Program-made: the position numbers and the translations under genes
Source: Methanobacteriota archaeon
GTDB lineage: Archaea > Thermoplasmatota > Poseidoniia > MGIII > CG-Epi1
NCBI GenBank assembly: GCA_029977605.1
Contig: JAPOKN010000022.1
Span: forward strand, 1 to 19,000
Length of the DNA stretch: 19,000 nt
Direction of reading: 5' to 3'
In this document: positions 7,191-14,953 of the stretch, one piece after another
How positions within the stretch are numbered: position 1 is the first letter of the stretch
Layout: the number at the start of each line of letters is the position of its first letter
Notes under the pieces: generated by a model
Seen by the model: only the letters and a program-made list of their open reading frames with translations
Database searches by the model: none
Told to the model about the DNA's origin: nothing

Positions 7191-8138
7191 ATGCTGTCGC
7201 TAATTTACATAAATATGGATAGTATTGACGCGTTACGCTTTCTAATTGGTTTTGTCATGCTTTCCTATGGTTCCTGGTCAGATTTAAAAACACGAAGAGT
7301 CTCAAATTTGGTTTGGATTTACGGAGGAATTTTAGGTTCTTTATTATTAATTTATGAAGTAAATTCAATATGGGAGGATTTTGGGATATATCTTTGGGCT
7401 TTACTATTTGCAACTTTCACTCTATTTTTTAATTCTTTTGTGGACGAATACGTTCTGGACAAGAATCAAGCAATGCTCTGGAAATCTAGTCAGTATATTG
7501 CAATTTTGTGTTCCATATATTTCTTTTTTAGTTTTGATTCAAATGAGATTTCAAAGAATAATTACCAATTAATTGATTTAATTTCTATTCCACTATTAAT
7601 GATTTTAATGTACATTTGGTTTTATTTCGGTCCAACCATAGGTGGTGCGGATGTCAAAGCAATTATGGCAATTAGTTTGATTACTCCTTTTTCTTTTTCA
7701 TTTACCGGTGAATCTTTAACTGCTTTTGATACGCGTGGTTTTCCATACCCCTTTGTAATATTTATGAATTCACTATTGCTTTACTTACTAATTCCGTTCA
7801 GTTTAGCCGTTTATAATATTGTTAAAGGAAATCTAGAAAGTCCTTTTTTCCAGATTTTCTTTGGAACAAAAATGGAATTAAGTAAAGCCAGAGAGAGCTT
7901 TGTTTGGCCGATGCAACAAGTAATCGGAGAAAAAGTGATCATGGTGGCTTTTGTTAAACATAAATTGGATTCAGACAGAGAATGGGAAAAATTAGAAGAT
8001 ATGGGAATAAAAAATCCTTGGATTACATTCAAAGTTCCATACATTATTCCACTGGCTTTATCATTTATAATAACCGCATTTTTCGGAGATATTTTTTCGA
8101 CTAATTTAGTTCAGCCTTTGAATTCTCTATTTACTTAG
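7191..8138 (+). CDS. Archaeal prepilin/preflagellin peptidase (A24 family, PibD/FlaK type)
   Basis: A 315-residue integral-membrane aspartic protease that should cleave class III signal peptides of archaeal pilins or archaellins at the inner face of the membrane. The two catalytic aspartates are visible in their usual contexts: D31 in GSWSDLKTRRVSN after the first membrane helix, and D154 in TIGGADVKAIMAIS, the archaeal form of the GxGD motif. Hydrophobic helices lie near 14-30, 40-55, 64-82, 100-115, 127-146, 155-172 and 183-207, and the C-terminus carries a last membrane helix near 286-304. It is longer than many PibD proteins because of the 210-285 soluble region. No pilin gene is in the window, so the substrate is unknown. 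The ATG at 7191 has a well-spaced TATA-like box; 7215 is an alternative. The last 8 bases overlap the convergent Nudix gene. Confidence 0.85.
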   Translation: MLSLIYINMDSIDALRFLIGFVMLSYGSWSDLKTRRVSNLVWIYGGILGSLLLIYEVNSIWEDFGIYLWALLFATFTLFFNSFVDEYVLDKNQAMLWKSSQYIAILCSIYFFFSFDSNEISKNNYQLIDLISIPLLMILMYIWFYFGPTIGGADVKAIMAISLITPFSFSFTGESLTAFDTRGFPYPFVIFMNSLLLYLLIPFSLAVYNIVKGNLESPFFQIFFGTKMELSKARESFVWPMQQVIGEKVIMVAFVKHKLDSDREWEKLEDMGIKNPWITFKVPYIIPLALSFIITAFFGDIFSTNLVQPLNSLFT

Positions 8139-8781
8139 AATTTTTCGATAAATCTATTAATTCACTGAGAATTGCAGCTGTAGCACCCCATATTTTTATG
8201 TTCATAATTTTGAATATTGGTACTTTAAGCATCTTATCTTTGATGTTCCACTCTTCATAGTATCCATTATCTGATTTGATTAAGTCAACGAATTTTAATA
8301 CTATAAGCTCGTCAACTTCTTTCTCGTTAAGTATCCATTTGGGTTCAGCTTCAGTTATGCCTACAAATGGATAAATCAAGTATCTTGAAACAGGAACTGG
8401 TAATGGTGTCATTTGGCCAATGACGTCAACATTATTAGATTGAATTCCAACTTCTTCAAATGCTTCTCTCAATGCAGTCGTCTTCAAGACTTCATCTCTC
8501 TCCATAGATCCGCCAGGAAGTGCAATTTGGCCGGGATGATTCCTCTCATGCATGGGACGTTTGATTAACGGAAAATAATAATCGTCATCTTTTCTAAAAA
8601 AGCAAATTAGCACGGCTGCTTTTTTCATACTTTCTACATTTTCTTTGGCTGACAATTCTTTGTAATTTATAATTCTCTCATTGATAGTTCTGCTTTCTTG
8701 CATTGGCTCAACAGCCATTCGATTCCATGATTTTATTCCAGGTAATTCTATCTCTAAATTATTTCTAATGTTTTTAATCAA
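8131..8781 (-). CDS. Nudix hydrolase, CoA pyrophosphatase (NudL) type
   Basis: A 216-residue Nudix hydrolase that probably splits coenzyme A or acyl-CoA into phosphopantetheine and 3',5'-ADP. The Nudix box GX5EX7REUXEEXGU is exact at residues 91-113 (GGSMERDEVLK then REAFEEVGI). The preceding PLIKRPMHERNHPGQIALPG matches the CoA-pyrophosphatase signature (KR..LR.H.GQ..fPGG). The start is TTG at 8779-8781, three bases after the stop of the pepD-like gene. It is supported because the N-terminal ELPGIKSWNRMAVEP resembles the LPG...M.P segment common near the start of this family; the next ATG would remove it. It is very likely co-transcribed with the dipeptidase gene upstream. Substrate is inferred from family membership. 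Confidence 0.88.
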   Translation of the reverse strand: MIKNIRNNLEIELPGIKSWNRMAVEPMQESRTINERIINYKELSAKENVESMKKAAVLICFFRKDDDYYFPLIKRPMHERNHPGQIALPGGSMERDEVLKTTALREAFEEVGIQSNNVDVIGQMTPLPVPVSRYLIYPFVGITEAEPKWILNEKEVDELIVLKFVDLIKSDNGYYEEWNIKDKMLKVPIFKIMNIKIWGATAAILSELIDLSKNSK

Positions 8782-8784
8782 GTT

Positions 8785-10251
8785 TCACTTCTTTGAAAGT
8801 TCATTTAATATTTTAAGTAATAAATTCCAAAATTTATCTACAGAAGAAATCTCGACTCTTTCATCAGGAGAGTGAGGTCCCTTTATTGTAGGCCCAAAAG
8901 AAACCATGTCCATCCCTTTAACTTTTTCTCCTATTACACCACATTCTAGGCCAGCATGTATAGCACATATGTGTGGGTCTTTACCTAGTAATTCGGTATA
9001 TATCTTCGTAGTTGTTTCTAACACAGGAGAATTTATGTTTGGTGCCCATCCAGGATAAGCTTCATCCTGTTCAGCTACAGCTCCAAAAGCTTCGGACATT
9101 ATCTTTATTCTTTTTCTTTGTGATTCCAGGGCCTCTGAAATTGATGATCTTGTAGAGCATACAATGCTAATATTATCGTTGTTTTTTTTAACCGATGCTA
9201 AATTATTAGAAGTTTCTACTAATCCTTCCACGTTATGAGAATACTTGAGGACTCCATGAGGTAGTGTTCTTAGCAATCCTATTAGCTCCATCTGGCTACT
9301 ATCTGAAAGGCACTTATCTGGTAGTTCGCCTGAACCGGTAAATTTAATGTCAATATTTGGCTCCATTGTGCCAAACTCATCTCTCAGAGCCCTGGTTATA
9401 TTAGCTACAGAATTTTGAGCGTCTGAAACTGATTCTGGATGAATATAAAGTTGCGCAAATGCTTCTCTAGGTATTGCATTATGTTTATCTCCACCTTCTA
9501 AAGATGAAATAGAAATTTTAGCATTTTCTAAAATATCATCAATTATAGAAGATATGAAAACTATTGCATTTCCCCTTTCTTCATGTATGTCTACACCAGA
9601 GTGGCCTCCCTTTAGACCCTCCACAGAAAGTTGAAAAGATAAATAATCTGCAGGTGCCTCAATGTAATCAACAGGTAAATTAATGCTAGAATCTCCTCCG
9701 CCTGCACAACCTATACAAATTTCTCCCCAATCTTCCGTATCCAAGTTTAGCATAGTTCTTCCTTTTAGTATTTCTCCATTTAGTGCAAATGCTCCAGTTA
9801 AACCAGTTTCTTCATCAACTGTAAACAAGCATTCAAGAGGAGGCAATGGTGTACTTTCTGGTAAATCTAATAACGCCATTGCAGCAGCAACTCCAATTCC
9901 GTTATCTGCACCTAATGTTGTACCATCAGCTTTTAGCCATCCGTTATCAATGTATAATTTCAGTGCATCATTCATAAAATCGTGTTGAGAATCTCTGTTT
10001 TTTTCACAAACCATATCCACATGGCTTTGAATTATAATTGTTGGAGCATTTTCTCCACCTCCACTACCAGGTCTCAATACAACAATGTTTCCTGTTTCGT
10101 CTTCTCGTATTTCAAAATGTCTTTCATTTGCAAATGTTTTGATATAAGCAAGTATTTTACCTTCATGTTTAGATGGTCTAGGAATCTTAGTGAGAGTTTC
10201 AAAATGTTTCCATATAATTTCAGGTTTTAATCCTTCAACTACAGATGTCAT
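8785..10251 (-). CDS. pepD: Aminoacyl-histidine dipeptidase / cytosol non-specific dipeptidase (M20C, PepD)
   Basis: A 488-residue cytoplasmic zinc metallopeptidase that cleaves dipeptides with broad specificity, including Xaa-His. The ordered metal and catalytic residues of the M20C family are visible: H77 and D79 in IIQSHVDMVCEK, D116 in TLGADNGIGVA, E147/E148 in FTVDEETGLTGA, D171 in LNLDTEDWGE, and H460 in IKGPHSPDERVE. The GGHSGVDIHEERGNAI segment marks the lid/dimerisation domain. Length is normal for PepD. The ATG at 10251 has a TATA-like TTATTTTA about 24 bases upstream (around 10275), inside the short gap after the preceding gene. It may therefore have its own promoter even though four genes run in the same direction. 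The Nudix gene follows after three bases, suggesting shared salvage of peptides and cofactors. Confidence 0.95.
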   Translation of the reverse strand: MTSVVEGLKPEIIWKHFETLTKIPRPSKHEGKILAYIKTFANERHFEIREDETGNIVVLRPGSGGGENAPTIIIQSHVDMVCEKNRDSQHDFMNDALKLYIDNGWLKADGTTLGADNGIGVAAAMALLDLPESTPLPPLECLFTVDEETGLTGAFALNGEILKGRTMLNLDTEDWGEICIGCAGGGDSSINLPVDYIEAPADYLSFQLSVEGLKGGHSGVDIHEERGNAIVFISSIIDDILENAKISISSLEGGDKHNAIPREAFAQLYIHPESVSDAQNSVANITRALRDEFGTMEPNIDIKFTGSGELPDKCLSDSSQMELIGLLRTLPHGVLKYSHNVEGLVETSNNLASVKKNNDNISIVCSTRSSISEALESQRKRIKIMSEAFGAVAEQDEAYPGWAPNINSPVLETTTKIYTELLGKDPHICAIHAGLECGVIGEKVKGMDMVSFGPTIKGPHSPDERVEISSVDKFWNLLLKILNELSKK

Positions 10252-10282
10252 AAGATATTACCTTGGCCCGCTAAAATAAGCT

Positions 10283-10813
10283 TTAGTCATTCTTTGTGTA
10301 AAATATTTCAATAAATGAATAAGGTTCAAGAACGGTTTTCTCAAATGTTTCTACCTGTTCTCCATTAAGAAACATGTCAACACTATAATCTTCATTAGAA
10401 GTAAAATTAAGTATTTTATTATTTGAAAAATCTTTTCCCCATATCTCAAAGAAAAAACCAAGTTCCGCAGTAGCATTTTTGGTTGTTTCAACATGTATTC
10501 TTCCACTATTATCGTAAGTATGTATTGGATGTAAGAAAATGGTATTGCCTTCAGAGTCTCTCTCAAAGCCGATATTCATAGGAATTTCAATTCTTTCATC
10601 TTGAATTGTTATATTTAATTGTAAATGGTAGTGATGATCTGCAACAATTCCATTTAATGCGTAATAGCATATCTCACTTTTCAAGTATGAGCTTTCATCC
10701 TCAGTTTTATCTTCATCAGCTGTGTTGAGATGATAAACACTCAGAATAGCAGAGAATGAAATTAAACTAAGAAAGAGAATTTTAATGTAATTTTTATTCT
10801 TCTTCGTTACCAA
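10283..10813 (-). CDS. Membrane-anchored His-rich protein of an uncharacterised archaeal family
   Basis: A 176-residue protein with an N-terminal signal or anchor helix (residues 10-27) and an exported domain. The domain has a pattern I recognise from unnamed secreted proteins of marine archaea: a His cluster DHHYHLQL (59-66), IPMNIGF (77-83), HPIHTYDNSGRIHVE (95-109), LGFFFEIWGK (118-127) and DMFLNGEQVE. The function of that family is unknown to me. The conserved histidines (H60, H61, H63, H95, H98, H107) suggest metal binding, but this is inference. The only standard start that keeps the signal helix is TTG at 10811-10813, which overlaps the upstream cupredoxin-like gene by 20 bases; the two are probably translationally coupled. 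pepD follows after 31 bases. Confidence 0.75.
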   Translation of the reverse strand: MVTKKNKNYIKILFLSLISFSAILSVYHLNTADEDKTEDESSYLKSEICYYALNGIVADHHYHLQLNITIQDERIEIPMNIGFERDSEGNTIFLHPIHTYDNSGRIHVETTKNATAELGFFFEIWGKDFSNNKILNFTSNEDYSVDMFLNGEQVETFEKTVLEPYSFIEIFYTKND

Positions 10814-11414
10814 AAAGAATCATTCCCCCCAGTATCATAGCCCCTAGTGCAGAGACTGCTGCAATAATCAAAAGAAAGCTTGAATCTTCCTCTTCGTCTT
10901 TTGCTTCATCTATATTATTTGTATTTGTATCTTGGAATCCAGCAGTAACGTGCAATTCTGGAATTACTGTTATGTTCCCGTAAAATTTTGTTCCATTTGA
11001 ATCAATATCAACATAGGCATATGTGCCAACAATATCATAATAGCTCATGTTCATCACAGTTTCATTAAAAGTGACTGTGTAACTAGCTTCACAATTTTCG
11101 ATTCTAGTTCCGTTATCGTTTCTGCAATTTCCTTCATGTGTCAAGTTTAAAGATTTCCAGTCCTCACTGCTATTGTAGATTCCATCCGAATTTGCATCCA
11201 CAAAAATTTGATGAGTAACATTTTCTCTATCGTCAACATTAACCCACAGTGCACTGTCGTTTACCATCATCGTTGGATTTCCGGGGACGCTCCCGCCATC
11301 TTTAATTATAATCATGAAATTTTCTCCAGTGTGTGCAGAGACTGTTGGAGAAGAAACTTGAAAGCTAACTAGAATTGCAACAGCTATGCTAATTACGATT
11401 TTGCTAGCTTTCAT
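10794..11414 (-). CDS. Secreted, C-terminally anchored cupredoxin-like protein
   Basis: A 206-residue envelope protein. Residues 1-27 are a signal peptide ending VSA. Residues 32-152 form a beta-rich domain like a cupredoxin: an opening strand with IIIKDGG, NPTMMVNDSALWVNVDD, VTHQIFVD with H68, ASYTVTFNE, then IVGTYAYVDIDSNG and GNITVIPE. The usual copper loop after GTYAY (Cys, His, Met) is absent, so type-1 copper binding as in plastocyanin is unlikely. DANSDGIYNSSED (73-85) resembles an EF-hand-like calcium loop inserted in the domain, and C97 and C108 could form a disulfide. Many N-x-S/T sites fit a glycosylated surface protein. An acidic linker precedes the C-terminal membrane helix (180-201) and the tail GNEEE. 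The ATG at 11414 is about 25 bases from the TATA shared with the divergent propeller gene. Confidence 0.75.
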   Translation of the reverse strand: MKASKIVISIAVAILVSFQVSSPTVSAHTGENFMIIIKDGGSVPGNPTMMVNDSALWVNVDDRENVTHQIFVDANSDGIYNSSEDWKSLNLTHEGNCRNDNGTRIENCEASYTVTFNETVMNMSYYDIVGTYAYVDIDSNGTKFYGNITVIPELHVTAGFQDTNTNNIDEAKDEEEDSSFLLIIAAVSALGAMILGGMILFGNEEE

Positions 11415-11433
11415 GTTATTACATCTAAATAGG

Positions 11434-11442
11434 CTATAAATA
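11434..11442. promoter_or_regulatory. Single TATA box placed to serve two divergent leaderless genes
   Basis: CTATAAATA reads TATTTATAG on the other strand, so both strands present a good archaeal TATA box. It is centred about 27 bases before the plus-strand ATG at 11465 and about 24 bases before the minus-strand ATG at 11414. The whole gap is 50 bases and no second TATA-like element is seen in it. One TBP site therefore seems to drive both genes. Confidence 0.6.
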
Positions 11443-11464
11443 AAAGGTTATACTGCTCAAAATA

Positions 11465-13270
11465 ATGCAAACGAAGGAAATGGCATTAGCAGTATTGATT
11501 TCTTTGAGTTTAATTAGCGGTACAGCTTATTTTTTGGCTTCAGATGAGGAAGCGCCTTTAAGCGAAGATATCGTAATTCTAGAAGATCCGTTGATTCAAG
11601 AAGAAGGTCACGATCACATGGATGCTTCAATGCATAACATGAGTAGCGGTAATATTGAACAAATTTCCTACAATCCTTTGACTAATGGAGGGAATGCTGA
11701 GGTTACAGTAGCAGATTCACCAGATGGTCGAACTTATGCTTACCAAGCAGGTTGGTCAGAATTTCACATTACTGATGTGACTGATCCATACAATACAACT
11801 GTTATGGGTAAATATACAGACCCAAATACTCAGCTTTTAGATATAAAATATCTAGAATTTAGTGGTAGGGAATATGTTATTCTTCAGAATCAATTGGTAG
11901 ACCCTGGATATGCAGATCCTCAAGTAGGTGAGTGGGGAGACCCTACACAAGTTAGTGTAGTCCTTGTAGATGTTACTGACAAAAATAATCCAGTTTGGGT
12001 AGACAGCTGGTATGATTCAGACCACCCTTCCGGGCCACATAATTTGTATACACACATGATTGATAACGAATGGTATATTTTTGTTGCTAATCCTGATTAT
12101 GAAGGTTGCGATATTGCTGTAGGTGAAGCATGTGGTGGAGTTACTATTGCTCACTTGAATCTTCAAGGTTCAGCAGCTAGAACATTAGAAGGAGTACCCG
12201 GTTCTGGTTATGGTCATACTGTAATCAAAGTAGGTGAGTATGAAGTAGCTTGGGAAACAACTAGGGGAGGGTGGATTTACATTCATGATATGACAGTTCA
12301 AACTTGGCCAGGAACTGATCCTCTAGATCCGCGATATGAACGTACCTATGTTTACGGTGCATATTGGGAAGCTGGTGTTAGAATAGGCGATGTTACAGAT
12401 GTTCCTCATCCAGTTAATAGTCCTGAAAATTATCTCTTTTATGGGTTAGGCTGTAAGAGTACAGTAGGTTCTCCAGTAACTTGTCTTTGGAGGGCTCCAG
12501 AAGTGGGTTATTGGATGGATTTTGCAGATTTTGATGGAGACGGTCAACCAGACAGCGGTTCAACAGGAAATGAAAACGGAGGTCGCTCTTCTTATATTCA
12601 CTACACTGAGCCTTATCCTGAAATGGTAGATATTTCTCACATAGTTCCTGAACTTGAAGGTGAAAGGCATTTGATTACTGCTGCAGTTGAAGTATTATCC
12701 ACATATGTTGGTACAGGAATGATATACATTATTGATAATACAGATTATGAAGTTGTTAATGGTAATCTACGTTTCCTTCCTAAATTAGTTGGTGATTGGG
12801 AAATTCCAACTTCAGGTTTACACTGTTTTGGTTCTTCATGTGAGCCTCATTCTGATGGGGATGAATGGTTACTTTTTAGTCCACATAATTTAGATTCAGG
12901 CCATTTCATAACTGATGATGAGAAACCAGATCAAAGTTATGGTGGAGGATGGGATGGTAGATTGTACATATCTCATTATCATGCAGGACTGTGGATTGTC
13001 GATGTTGAATCTATGATAGCCACAGGTAACTATGAAGATAGAAACGCATCACATCTAGCATCGACTGTTGCTTACATTTTGCCTCAAAATAATGCATATG
13101 GCGAGCCCCTCGATTCTAATTTCTATGATTTTGGATGGATTCCTTTCTTATGGGCTGCAGAGTATCATGACGGATATACGTATCTTTCTTGTATAACTTC
13201 GGGATTATATATTGCCCAATTAGATATTGACATACCCTATATGGAAGAAGGTTCATCAACAGATGATTAG
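11465..13270 (+). CDS. Large secreted beta-propeller protein with LVIVD-type repeats and His/Met-rich N-terminus
   Basis: A 601-residue exported protein. Residues 4-25 form a signal or anchor helix. A His/Met-rich stretch follows (EEGHDHMDASMHNMSSG, 46-62) of the kind that binds copper. The rest is a beta-propeller: blades repeat strands such as YQAGWSEFHITDVTDP, VVLVDVTDKNNPVWVDSW, GWIYIHDMTV, MIYIIDNTDYEVV and AGLWIVDVESM, each an LVIVD-like turn. DFDGDGQPDSG (356-365) looks like a calcium loop. Cysteine pairs C215/C223, C330/C340 and C454/C459 could be disulfides. Histidines cluster in PHNLYTHM, GYGHT, CEPHSDGD, SPHNLDSGH and SHYHAG, partly recalling metal-centred propellers such as SBP56-type proteins. 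That similarity is not proven. The ATG at 11465 fits the shared TATA box. The stop abuts the convergent SOUL gene with no spacer. Enzymatic role unknown. Confidence 0.8.
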   Translation: MQTKEMALAVLISLSLISGTAYFLASDEEAPLSEDIVILEDPLIQEEGHDHMDASMHNMSSGNIEQISYNPLTNGGNAEVTVADSPDGRTYAYQAGWSEFHITDVTDPYNTTVMGKYTDPNTQLLDIKYLEFSGREYVILQNQLVDPGYADPQVGEWGDPTQVSVVLVDVTDKNNPVWVDSWYDSDHPSGPHNLYTHMIDNEWYIFVANPDYEGCDIAVGEACGGVTIAHLNLQGSAARTLEGVPGSGYGHTVIKVGEYEVAWETTRGGWIYIHDMTVQTWPGTDPLDPRYERTYVYGAYWEAGVRIGDVTDVPHPVNSPENYLFYGLGCKSTVGSPVTCLWRAPEVGYWMDFADFDGDGQPDSGSTGNENGGRSSYIHYTEPYPEMVDISHIVPELEGERHLITAAVEVLSTYVGTGMIYIIDNTDYEVVNGNLRFLPKLVGDWEIPTSGLHCFGSSCEPHSDGDEWLLFSPHNLDSGHFITDDEKPDQSYGGGWDGRLYISHYHAGLWIVDVESMIATGNYEDRNASHLASTVAYILPQNNAYGEPLDSNFYDFGWIPFLWAAEYHDGYTYLSCITSGLYIAQLDIDIPYMEEGSSTDD

Positions 13271-13792
13271 TTACCTGTCTATCGGTAAATGAATTTCATT
13301 TCTTCGCATAAACGGGAGAGTTGTCATAGGATTATCGTACACGGCTAATTTTGGCCTCCCATTTTGCTTTAAACCCTTAGCCTTAATTAATTTTTGAAGT
13401 TTTTTTATGAATTTTCCAGTCCGCGTAGTTCCTGAAAACCAAGAAAATTTCAATACAGCTACAAGCTCACCCTTGACATTCATTATTTTTATTCGATTAT
13501 TGTTGGGTTCAGGTAAGCTGTTGATGTTGAATTTAGAAGGCATCGTGAACGCCATAAAATTTTCCCCATGTTCCTCCCATGTTTGAACTGGAGCAGTCAT
13601 AGCTATGCTTTGAGTTTTATGATTATTGCCAAAAATATAGTTTGCAATTTCCCTAAAATGGATATTAGAACTTACTTCTTTAGAAGTGGGGGATGCTACT
13701 TGGGCTTGTATAGTGTCAACATATTTGCGGACTTCAAATCCTTCATACTTTTCGATGATTTTAAATCCAGGCTCTTCCAAATTTTCGGTCAT
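13271..13792 (-). CDS. SOUL-family heme-binding protein
   Basis: A 173-residue protein of the SOUL/HBP family, whose members bind heme or other tetrapyrroles loosely. The family landmarks are present: YEGFEVRKYVDTIQAQV near the N-terminus, the switch segment SIAMTAPVQTW, FTMPSKFNI, FSWFSGTTR, and the C-terminal YDNPMTTLPFMRRNEIHLPI. No signal peptide is seen, so it should be cytoplasmic. The ATG at 13792 lies 8 bases after the cyclophilin stop, so the two genes form an operon. The stop codon is back to back with the stop of the convergent propeller gene. Family assignment is strong; the physiological ligand in archaea is not known. Confidence 0.92.
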   Translation of the reverse strand: MTENLEEPGFKIIEKYEGFEVRKYVDTIQAQVASPTSKEVSSNIHFREIANYIFGNNHKTQSIAMTAPVQTWEEHGENFMAFTMPSKFNINSLPEPNNNRIKIMNVKGELVAVLKFSWFSGTTRTGKFIKKLQKLIKAKGLKQNGRPKLAVYDNPMTTLPFMRRNEIHLPIDR

Positions 13793-13800
13793 TTAGAGGT

Positions 13801-14280
13801 CTAAATTCTTGATACAGATATAATTTTTTGAGGTTTGTTTGGCCTGTCCATGTGGCCAGTTTTACAACTTTCTATCTTTTTAACTACGTTCATACCTTCT
13901 GTAACTTCTCCAAAAATAGCATGAGCTCCATCTAGCCAAGGTGTTGGTACCGTGGTTAAGAAAAATTGAGATCCTCCAGTATTAGGTCCTGCATTAGCCA
14001 TCGAAAGCAATCCTGGCTTATCATGTTTTAATTCAGGATGGAATTCACAATTAATTTGGTATCCTGGCCCTCCAGTTCCAGCCTTTGGACTATTAGGATC
14101 TTTCGAATTTGGACATCCTCCTTGTAGCATAAAATCTTTGATAATTCTGTGGAAATGTAATCCGTTATAGAATCTCTTGTCAACTAGTTTCAGAAAATTT
14201 TCCACGGTTTTTGGAGCCTTATCATCAAATAGCTCTATTGTAATGTCTCCAGCACTGGTTCGCATCAATACATTAGTCAT
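13801..14280 (-). CDS. Peptidyl-prolyl cis-trans isomerase (cyclophilin)
   Basis: A 159-residue single-domain cyclophilin that catalyses prolyl isomerisation during protein folding, probably in the cytoplasm since there is no signal peptide. The active-site segments are intact: FHRIIKDFMLQGG with the catalytic arginine, GPGYQINCEF, LLSMANAGPNTGGSQFF with the substrate-pocket Met, Gln and Phe residues, and WLDGAHAIFGEV. Length fits the compact prokaryotic type. The ATG at 14280 is the first gene of a two-gene unit with the SOUL protein. A weak T-rich box (ACTTTTTGAA on this strand, around 14306) lies about 26 bases upstream. Confidence 0.95.
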   Translation of the reverse strand: MTNVLMRTSAGDITIELFDDKAPKTVENFLKLVDKRFYNGLHFHRIIKDFMLQGGCPNSKDPNSPKAGTGGPGYQINCEFHPELKHDKPGLLSMANAGPNTGGSQFFLTTVPTPWLDGAHAIFGEVTEGMNVVKKIESCKTGHMDRPNKPQKIISVSRI

Positions 14281-14319
14281 GTTGATAGATTAAGAGCGGT
14301 TTCAAAAAGTCTACCCTTG

Positions 14320-14328
14320 TTTTTTAAC
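14320..14328 (+). promoter_or_regulatory. TATA box for the TPMT-like/thioredoxin pair
   Basis: TTTTTTAAC is centred about 27 bases before the ATG at 14351, fitting the leaderless pattern of this window. It would drive the overlapping methyltransferase and thioredoxin genes. Confidence 0.5.
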
Positions 14329-14350
14329 GGTACTTCTCTCTACGATTGTA

Positions 14351-14953
14351 ATGGAAGATCCGGTTAATACTCCAGAATTTTGGGAGGCATGCTATGAGTC
14401 TGAAATGGATGGTTGGGATTTAGGTGGCCCAACTCCTATTTTTCAAAGATTAGCCTCAGAGCTCCCTAAAGGCCGTATATGTGTTATTGGATGTGGTAGA
14501 GGTTATGATGCAGTTACATTTGCTAAGCAAGGTTTTGATGTAACTGCAGTAGATTTCACAGATAATGCCATTTCAGCAACAAGATTAAATGCAGAAGAGG
14601 CAAATGTTAATGTAACATTGATTCAAGCAGATATATTTGACCTTCCTGAAGATATTCACTACTCATTTGATTATGTCATGGAGTATACCTGTTTTTGTGC
14701 AATTAGTCCTCAGCGTCGCTTCGAATATGATAGAGTAGTTTGGCAACTATTGAAACCTAGTGGAAAATTAGTTGGACTTTTCTTGCCTTTGGATAAGGAA
14801 TTAGACGAAGGTGGCCCTCCGTGGGGCGTAACAAAGTCTGAATTGCATAAAGTATTTGGATTACATTGGAATCTAGTTTCTGAGGAAATGCCACGAGATT
14901 CAATTAGTAAAAGAGTTGATAGAGAAACTTTAATGATATGGGAAAAGAAGTAA
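14351..14953 (+). CDS. SAM-dependent methyltransferase, thiopurine S-methyltransferase (TPMT)-like
   Basis: A 200-residue class I methyltransferase of the TPMT/thiol methyltransferase group. TPMT-like marks are the N-terminal FWEACYESEMDGWDLGGPTP, the SAM-binding motif ICVIGCGRGYDAVTFAKQGF (43-62), VTAVDFTDNAI with the acidic ribose-binding residue, QADIFDLPE, the YVMEYTCFCAISPQRR segment, and FLPLDKELDEGGPPWGVT. Relatives methylate thiols, thiocyanate, halides or metalloids such as tellurite and selenite; the substrate here cannot be told. The gene overlaps the following thioredoxin by 16 bases in another frame, pointing to coupled expression and perhaps a common role in thiol chemistry. Confidence 0.85.
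   Translation: MEDPVNTPEFWEACYESEMDGWDLGGPTPIFQRLASELPKGRICVIGCGRGYDAVTFAKQGFDVTAVDFTDNAISATRLNAEEANVNVTLIQADIFDLPEDIHYSFDYVMEYTCFCAISPQRRFEYDRVVWQLLKPSGKLVGLFLPLDKELDEGGPPWGVTKSELHKVFGLHWNLVSEEMPRDSISKRVDRETLMIWEKK

Noticed and set aside
9683..9988. 101-codon plus-strand frame inside pepD
   Set aside because: It is a shadow of the PepD-type gene, with no family resemblance and no promoter of its own.
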